Notes under the pieces: generated by a model
Told to the model about the DNA's origin: nothing
Database searches by the model: none
What the model saw: only the letters and a program-made list of their open reading frames with translations
Part shown: piece by piece, positions 57,677 through 64,000 of the stretch
Layout: each line of letters opens with the position of its first letter
Position numbering within the stretch: position 1 is the first letter of the stretch
Source of the DNA: an uncultured Pseudomonadales bacterium
Lineage (GTDB): Bacteria > Pseudomonadota > Gammaproteobacteria > Pseudomonadales > Balneatricaceae
Assembly: GCA_938084925.1 (NCBI GenBank)
Contig: CALKFY010000039.1
Coordinates: 29,070 to 93,069, forward strand
Direction: 5' to 3'
DNA: 64,000 nt
Position numbers and translations under genes: made by a program

Positions 57677-58897
57677 ATGTCTGAAATTAACAAAGTTGTA
57701 TTGGCCTACTCAGGTGGCTTGGATACTTCTGTAATCGTGAAGTGGTTGCAGGAAACTTATAACTGTGAAGTCGTTACCTTTACCGCTGACCTTGGTCAGG
57801 GCGAAGAAGTCGAGCCTGCACGTGCTAAAGCTGAAGCTTTGGGTGTGAAGGAAATTTACATTGAAGATTTACGCGAAGAATTTGTACGTGACTTTGTTTA
57901 CCCTATGTTCCGTGCTAACGCCGTATATGAAGGTGAGTACCTTTTAGGCACCTCCATTGCACGTCCTTTGATCGCTAAGCGTTTGATTGAAATCGCTAAC
58001 GACACTGGTGCTGATGCTATTTCTCATGGTGCTACCGGTAAAGGTAATGATCAAGTACGTTTTGAGCTGGGTGCTTATGCGCTTAAGCCTGGTGTACAAG
58101 TGATTGCGCCATGGCGTGAGTGGGACTTGAGTTCCCGTGAAAGCTTGGTTAACTACTGTGAAACCCACGGCATTGACGTTGACTTCAAGAAGAAGAAAAG
58201 CTCCCCTTATTCTATGGACGCTAACTTGTTGCACATTTCTTATGAAAGTGGCTTGTTGGAAGATCCTTGGGCTGAAGCCGAAGAAGAAATGTGGCGCTGG
58301 AGTGTGTCTCCAGAAGCAGCTCCAGATGTAGCTACTTATATGGAATTAACCTACGAAAAGGGCGACATTGTTGCTATCGACGGTGAAGCCATGAGTCCTG
58401 CGACTGTGCTAGAGACTTTGAACAAGATTGGCGGCGCTAACGGTATTGGCCGTTTGGATATCGTTGAAAACCGTTACGTTGGTATGAAGTCACGTGGTTG
58501 CTACGAAACCCCTGGTGGCACCATTATGTTACGCGCACACCGTGCTATCGAATCCATCACTTTGGATCGTGAAGCAGCACACCTAAAAGATGAAATTATG
58601 CCAAAGTATGCCAAGGTTGTTTACAACGGCTACTGGTGGTCTGAAGAACGCCAGATGATGCAAGCGATGATTGACCGTTCTCAAGAATATGTTAACGGTG
58701 TAGTACGTTTGAAGCTTTATAAAGGCAACGTTGATGTTGTTGGTCGTAAGTCTGCAGATAGTTTGTTTGATGAAGCTATGGCGACTATGGAAGACGATGC
58801 CGGTGCTTACGATCAGCAAGACGCAGCAGGCTTCATCAAGCTTAATGCCTTGCGTATGCGTATCGAAGCCAGCAAGGGCCGCGACCTACTTAAGTAG
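57677..58897 (+). CDS. argG: Argininosuccinate synthase
   Basis: '[20 protein letters not shown]', '[13 protein letters not shown]'; start trimmed to [10 protein letters not shown]. Confidence 0.95.
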   Translation: MSEINKVVLAYSGGLDTSVIVKWLQETYNCEVVTFTADLGQGEEVEPARAKAEALGVKEIYIEDLREEFVRDFVYPMFRANAVYEGEYLLGTSIARPLIAKRLIEIANDTGADAISHGATGKGNDQVRFELGAYALKPGVQVIAPWREWDLSSRESLVNYCETHGIDVDFKKKKSSPYSMDANLLHISYESGLLEDPWAEAEEEMWRWSVSPEAAPDVATYMELTYEKGDIVAIDGEAMSPATVLETLNKIGGANGIGRLDIVENRYVGMKSRGCYETPGGTIMLRAHRAIESITLDREAAHLKDEIMPKYAKVVYNGYWWSEERQMMQAMIDRSQEYVNGVVRLKLYKGNVDVVGRKSADSLFDEAMATMEDDAGAYDQQDAAGFIKLNALRMRIEASKGRDLLK

Positions 58898-58941
58898 TGT
58901 TTTGAGGCCTAGCTCTGTAGAGCTAAGTTAGTATAAAAGAC

Positions 58942-58978
58942 AAAAAGAGACTCATGTTAAGCATCAGTCTCTTTTTTT
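58942..58978 (+). terminator. Intrinsic terminator of argG
   Basis: aaaaagagactcatgttaagcatcagtctcttttttt. Confidence 0.85.
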
Positions 58979-59124
58979 GTATTTAAAATTAGACCCAATA
59001 GGTAGTATTAATAACCCAGAAAATACCTAAATGTAGTGAATTTCCATTGTTTCTCCATAATTGGTGCATTGTTTATCCATCTTGTGAGCCTTTAATAGAT
59101 GGTGATAGTGACAAGGAGCCACTT

Positions 59125-59313
59125 ATGCAATGTTTCATCCCTTTTTCCGAGGAACTGGTAGAGCAGCACCCTGAGCTCATGGATGCCAGCCTAGTACCAT
59201 ATCGCGAAGAGTTTATGGATTATGCCATGAAATTCGAGGTGCTGACCCCTGCAGAAGCTGCCAATATGGAAAGCACTGGTTTCTGTGGCAAAGAAAAATT
59301 GAAGGCTTTGTAA
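59125..59313 (+). CDS. Small hypothetical protein
   Basis: MQCFIPFSEELVEQHPELMDASLVPYREEFMDYAMKFEVLTPAEAANMESTGFCGKEKLKAL; upstream AGGAG-like site and downstream terminator. Confidence 0.55.
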   Translation: MQCFIPFSEELVEQHPELMDASLVPYREEFMDYAMKFEVLTPAEAANMESTGFCGKEKLKAL

Positions 59314-59369
59314 CATTTTTTGAACTTTTGGGAAATATCCCGCTCCAAGTAGTATATCAGTAAGACAGC

Positions 59370-59427
59370 ATGCCCTTACAAGTTAACCGCTTCCCCTTCG
59401 AGTTAACCTGTACAGGGCATTTTTTTG
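59370..59427 (+). terminator. Long-stem intrinsic terminator
   Basis: atgcccttacaagttaac..gttaacctgtacagggcatttttttgcc. Confidence 0.8.
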
Positions 59428-59469
59428 CCTTTTATTCGCTACTTGTGGGCCAAAATATACCTAATGAGC

Positions 59470-60867
59470 TTAGCGAGATGAGCGCTTGTCCCATGGGCTA
59501 GGGGCTTTGCCTGTATTGCCTGAACTCTGCTTTTGTCCACTAGGCTTGCCTTGACGTGCTTTGTTGCCATTAGGTTTATTGGCATTGGTGGATTTGCGTC
59601 GTGGTGCTAACTTTTGATTGCCAGAATCATTCTTAGACCCACTTGCACGATTGTCGGTATTACCTGTTTTAGGTTTGTTCTTTTTTGGGCGCTTAGCTTT
59701 TAACGGTCTAATAGGCTTGGAATGGGGCACTTCATGGCTGGGTTCAAAGCCAGATTCATATTCACGTTCAATGTGCTTCTGAATCAGTTGCTCAATATCA
59801 TTTAGGTAATCAATTTCATCAGCGCTGACTAATGACAAGGCTTCGCCTGTCTGCTCGGCGCGACCAGTACGGCCGATACGGTGTACGTAGTCCTCTGCCA
59901 CATTAGGTAGGTCTAAGTTGATAACGATAGGTAGCTGGCTGATGTCTAGCCCACGTGCGGCTATATCAGTGGCAACCAGTACCTGTATAGATTTGTCTTT
60001 GAAATTGGCCAATGCTTTCATGCGTGCCGATTGGCTTTTGTTGCCGTGAATAGCCGCCGCACTGATGCCGGCAGTATCTAGTACTTTAACCAGTTTATTG
60101 GCACCATGTTTGGTGCGGCTAAATACCAATACTTGGTACCAGTTATGCTGTTTAATAAGATGGATAAGTAACTTAGGTTTGGACTTTTTGTCGGCAGGTA
60201 TAAGCCACTGCTTGACGTTTTTGGCGGTGCTGTTGGGTGGGGTTACGTCAATTTGTTCTGGGTTGTGCATCAAACCACGGGCAAGATCACGAATATGATC
60301 AGCAAAGGTTGCTGAAAACATTAGGTTCTGGCGCTTTTGCGGGAGCAAAGCCATGATCTTCTTAAGATCATGGATGAAGCCCATGTCCAGCATGCGGTCA
60401 GCTTCATCGAGTACTAACATTTCCAAGTCATCAAAGCTGATAGCATTTTGCTGATAAAGATCGAGTAAGCGGCCAGGGGTAGCCACCAGAATATCAACAC
60501 CGCCACGCAAGCGTTGCATTTGGGGGTTGATTTTTACCCCACCGTATACCACTTCACTGCGAATACCTAAGGGCTGACCATAACGGTGGGCGTTTTCATG
60601 CACCTGTGCTGCAAGTTCTCGTGTAGGCGTCAACACTAGGGCGCGGGCTTGGTTGTTTTTGGCTTTTGGGCCCTTAGCCAGCATCTGTATCATTGGCAGG
60701 CTAAAGGCCGCTGTTTTGCCAGTGCCTGTTTGGGCAGCAGCCATAACGTCTCGGCCACCAAGTATGGCTGGAATAGCCTTAGCTTGGATCGGTGTCGGTG
60801 TTGCATAGCCATTGGCAACGAGATGGTCGTTAAGCGTTTGGCTTAAACCAAGCTGGGAAAAAGGCAT
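59470..60867 (-). CDS. rhlE: DEAD-box ATP-dependent RNA helicase RhlE-like
   Basis: '[15 protein letters not shown]', '[13 protein letters not shown]', 'HRIGRTGR', basic low-complexity tail; start trimmed to MPFSQLGL. Confidence 0.92.
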   Translation of the reverse strand: MPFSQLGLSQTLNDHLVANGYATPTPIQAKAIPAILGGRDVMAAAQTGTGKTAAFSLPMIQMLAKGPKAKNNQARALVLTPTRELAAQVHENAHRYGQPLGIRSEVVYGGVKINPQMQRLRGGVDILVATPGRLLDLYQQNAISFDDLEMLVLDEADRMLDMGFIHDLKKIMALLPQKRQNLMFSATFADHIRDLARGLMHNPEQIDVTPPNSTAKNVKQWLIPADKKSKPKLLIHLIKQHNWYQVLVFSRTKHGANKLVKVLDTAGISAAAIHGNKSQSARMKALANFKDKSIQVLVATDIAARGLDISQLPIVINLDLPNVAEDYVHRIGRTGRAEQTGEALSLVSADEIDYLNDIEQLIQKHIEREYESGFEPSHEVPHSKPIRPLKAKRPKKNKPKTGNTDNRASGSKNDSGNQKLAPRRKSTNANKPNGNKARQGKPSGQKQSSGNTGKAPSPWDKRSSR

Positions 60868-61048
60868 AATATTGGAACTCCAGAAATGAGGCCGCAAGGA
60901 TACCGTATTTGCTGACTTTTAGCTATTTTGTACGTCTTTATATTGGTTTTTAATAGCTTAATCAGATGACGTTTTAATGGGTTTTTATGTCGCTCTCAGG
61001 TAAAATGCAGATCCGCTTTATGCAATTTATATTAAACGCTCAGGTCCC

Positions 61049-64000
61049 ATGTCCAATACCTCTGTTTTTGCCACCAATTCCCTATATCTTGAATTTCTTC
61101 AGAGCCTAGAAAAGGCTGGTTTTAACGGTGAGATGAGCCCTGATAAAGCCACTCGCCTAAGCTTGGCCACCGATAACAGTGTTTATCAAATCATCCCTCA
61201 AGGTGCGGTATTTCCTAGCCATGAAGCTGATCTGCTAGTTTTGTTTGAACTCGCTAGTAAGCCTGAGTTTAACGGCATCCAATTTGCTCCTCGTGGTGGT
61301 GGTACCGGTACCAACGGTCAATCTTTAAATACTGGGCTGGTGGTGGATTGTTCACGCCATATGCGCGATATCCTGGAACTGAATCTTGAGCAAGGATACG
61401 TACGCGTACAGCCAGGTATCATCCGCGACCAGCTAAACGATGCCTTGCGTGCACACGGTGTATTTTTTGCACCTAGTTTATCTACTAGCAACCGTGCCAC
61501 AGTGGGCGGTATGGCTAGCACCGATGCTTGTGGTCAAGGATCACGTATTTATGGGCGTACTAGTAATCACGTTAAAGGTTTAAAAATCATTTTAGCGGAT
61601 GGTGAACAGGTAGCTTGTCAGCCCATGACTAGTACAGAGTTGGACGTGGTTATTGCCAAGGGTGACCGCACTGGCCAACTATATAAACAAGTTGCGCAAT
61701 TGGTAGCACAAAAAGCCAGTTTAATTGAACAGGTATTTCCTAAGTTAAATCGTTTTATGACGGGTTATAACCTAGCTCACATCCAGTCCCAAGATACATT
61801 CAATATGGCGGCTTTGGTGTGTGGTAGTGAAGGTACCTTGGCCATGGTGTCAGAGCTGACTTTGCAGCTTACACCTATCCCCAAGCATAAGCAGCTATTG
61901 GCTTTACGATACACCAGCTTTGATGCGGCTTTGCGCGATGCGAATCGCTTGGTTGAACTTAACCCAGATGCCATTGAAACCATTGATGACACGATCATCA
62001 AGTTGGCTAAAGAAGATGTTATTTGGCATCGAGTTGGCGGTTTCTTAGGTGCCGAACAGGCCGATGAAGTGAAAGCCGTTAACCTAGTTGAATTTAGCTC
62101 TATGCAGGATGAAGAGTTGGTTACCAAGGTTGATGCTGTTTGCGCTGATTTAGATGCTGCTCAGACCAGCTCAGCTATTGGTTACTTTCGTACCGCTCAA
62201 GCTGCGGATATGGGCGCCCTATGGGATTTACGTAAAAAAGGCGTTGGCCTGCTAGGCAATGTTAAAGGCAAGCGTCGTCCTATACCGTTTGTAGAGGACA
62301 CGGCCGTACCTCCTGAAAACCTAGCCGATTATATCGTCGAGTTTCGAGCCTTACTTGACGGTCTAGGCATTCGTTATGGCATGTTTGGTCATGTTGATGC
62401 CGGTTGTTTGCACGTGCGCCCAGCGTTAAATATGCGTGATCCCGATGATGCTAAGCTAATGCGTCATATATCGGATTCTGTATCTCAGTTAGTACGCAAG
62501 TACGGCGGTGTCATGTGGGGCGAACATGGTAAGGGTTTCCGTAGTGAATATACACCTGAAGTCATTGGACCTGAATTGTATGCAGATATGCGTCAAATCA
62601 AAGCCTGGTTTGACCCTCATAATCAGCTTAATCCGGGTAAAATTTGTACGCCTTGTGGATGCGATTCAGATCACGCTACTAATGACATCGAATTGGTAAA
62701 AGTTGATGATCCTCGCACCCGTGGTGCTATGGATAGACAGATACCCGAATCAGTGATTGAACATTGGGAGCCTATCATTGCTTGTAATGGCAATGGTGCT
62801 TGTTTTAATTATCAGGCCGAGTCTGAGATGTGTCCTTCCTACAAGGCCACCAAAGACCGTGTGCAATCTCCTAAGGGCCGAGCCAGTTTATTGCGCGAAT
62901 GGCTGCGTCAGGAGCAAACAGGGACTGTCGATAAAGAACTAGAAGAGCAAACCTACACGGCATTGAATACCTGTCTAGCCTGTAAGGCTTGTACTACTCA
63001 ATGCCCCATCAAGGTAGACATCCCCACTTATCGTAGCCGCTTTTTGGCTAGCTATTTTAGTAATCGACGCCGTCCTCTAAAGGACTATATGATTGCTGGC
63101 GTAGAAGAATTTGGGATTTGGGCCGGTAAATTATCGGGTCTTATTAATCCAATCATGCAAACCAGTTTAGCAAAGCAGTTGAGCAAACAGCTCATGGGCA
63201 TGCAAAATATGCCAGCAGTGCACACTTATCGATTGTCTAAACTTACCGGTATAGCCGGCGTCGAAGCCTACCGTAAAGAATATTTAGATGATCTATCTGA
63301 TATTGATAAGCTACGTCGGGTGATAATTGTCCAAGATGCATTCACCTCGTGTTTTGATTTACCTACGGTGCAGGCTATATTGCGGGCGTTGGTGGCTATG
63401 GGTTTTGTTCCCGTAGTGATGCCTTTAGGTGTATCTGGTAAAGCTAGGCATGTGAAGGGGTTTGAAAAGTCATTTAACAAACTGGCGCAAGCGCAAGCTG
63501 TTAAACTCAAATCTGCTGCTGCAACGGGTATTCCTTTGGTTGCTATAGATCCTAGTGTGGGGCTTATCTATCGTGATGAGTACACCCATGTTGTAGATAA
63601 TATGCCCATGGTATCCTTGTTGCATGAATGGTTAGCAACGGCCATGGAAGGGGTTGTCTGCCCAGATCTTTCATCTAAAGCGGCCAACTCCATTAGTCTC
63701 TTTGCCCATTGTAGTGAGAAGGCCATGTTACCCAACAGCAATCAGTTATGGCAGCAGGTATTTGCTAAGTTTGGTCTGCAAGTGCAAACCCCGGCGGTAG
63801 GTTGTTGCGGTATGGCTGGCACCTTTGGTCATGAGGTGGCTAATCAAGACGTTTCTCAAACCTTGTTTGACATAAGTTGGAAGCAACCAGTTGCGGATGC
63901 TGGCATTGTTTTGGCTACGGGCTACTCTTGCCGTACTCAAACTAAGCTGCAAACAGCCAGCACAGGCAAGAGCGTCTTACATCCTTTGCATTACTTACAA
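61049..64000 (+). CDS. ydiJ: FAD-binding and 4Fe-4S oxidoreductase, YdiJ/D-2-hydroxyacid dehydrogenase type, truncated by window end (not in ORF track)
   Basis: Frame opens at ATG 61049 (MSNTSVFATNSLYLEFLQSLEKAGF...) with no stop through 64000; 'APRGGGTGTNGQSLNTGLVVD', 'NPGKICTPCG', 'CLACKACTTQCPIK'. Confidence 0.88.
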   Translation, partial: MSNTSVFATNSLYLEFLQSLEKAGFNGEMSPDKATRLSLATDNSVYQIIPQGAVFPSHEADLLVLFELASKPEFNGIQFAPRGGGTGTNGQSLNTGLVVDCSRHMRDILELNLEQGYVRVQPGIIRDQLNDALRAHGVFFAPSLSTSNRATVGGMASTDACGQGSRIYGRTSNHVKGLKIILADGEQVACQPMTSTELDVVIAKGDRTGQLYKQVAQLVAQKASLIEQVFPKLNRFMTGYNLAHIQSQDTFNMAALVCGSEGTLAMVSELTLQLTPIPKHKQLLALRYTSFDAALRDANRLVELNPDAIETIDDTIIKLAKEDVIWHRVGGFLGAEQADEVKAVNLVEFSSMQDEELVTKVDAVCADLDAAQTSSAIGYFRTAQAADMGALWDLRKKGVGLLGNVKGKRRPIPFVEDTAVPPENLADYIVEFRALLDGLGIRYGMFGHVDAGCLHVRPALNMRDPDDAKLMRHISDSVSQLVRKYGGVMWGEHGKGFRSEYTPEVIGPELYADMRQIKAWFDPHNQLNPGKICTPCGCDSDHATNDIELVKVDDPRTRGAMDRQIPESVIEHWEPIIACNGNGACFNYQAESEMCPSYKATKDRVQSPKGRASLLREWLRQEQTGTVDKELEEQTYTALNTCLACKACTTQCPIKVDIPTYRSRFLASYFSNRRRPLKDYMIAGVEEFGIWAGKLSGLINPIMQTSLAKQLSKQLMGMQNMPAVHTYRLSKLTGIAGVEAYRKEYLDDLSDIDKLRRVIIVQDAFTSCFDLPTVQAILRALVAMGFVPVVMPLGVSGKARHVKGFEKSFNKLAQAQAVKLKSAAATGIPLVAIDPSVGLIYRDEYTHVVDNMPMVSLLHEWLATAMEGVVCPDLSSKAANSISLFAHCSEKAMLPNSNQLWQQVFAKFGLQVQTPAVGCCGMAGTFGHEVANQDVSQTLFDISWKQPVADAGIVLATGYSCRTQTKLQTASTGKSVLHPLHYLQ

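Noticed and set aside
61318-63952. Short ORFs on both strands inside 61049-64000
   Set aside because: All lie within the long YdiJ-like reading frame, which has strong family motifs; the short ORFs have none.

Overview
A 64-kb chromosomal window with dense, mostly housekeeping gene content of gammaproteobacterial character (lineage inferred from gene content only). Recognisable content: the end of a tungstate ABC transporter (tupABC); recQ; ttcA; apt; a full cbb3 oxidase and maturation locus (ccoNOQP, ccoG, ccoH, ccoI, ccoS); tusA; a proQ-family gene; trxA; a MATE pump; epmC; SCO1/SenC; prephenate dehydratase; pdxB; alaA; msrB; msrQ-msrP; msrA; fabV; a GGDEF/EAL protein; a sarcosine/dimethylglycine demethylation block (soxBDAG, a class-V aminotransferase, etfAB, a DMGDH-like GcvT-fused flavoprotein); trpS; a PdsR/PdsS-like two-component pair; yidD; rnt; pyrC; argG; rhlE; and a ydiJ-like FAD/Fe-S oxidoreductase running off the right edge. 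Four tRNA genes are present (Asp-Val-Asp cluster and a lone Val). I saw no CRISPR array, prophage, integrase or transposase. The strongest unexplained signal is a dispersed intergenic element present three times in full (about 19.1, 31.2 and 45.6 kb) and once inverted with its middle deleted (about 18.97 kb). Its core is conserved, but each copy is flanked by its own unrelated 23-26 bp inverted arms. In the orientation defined by the core, all eight non-Watson-Crick positions in those arms are G.U (6) or U.U (2), which suggests a folded RNA. Two real genes are absent from the supplied ORF track: ccoQ (too short) and the truncated ydiJ-like CDS (no stop inside the window).
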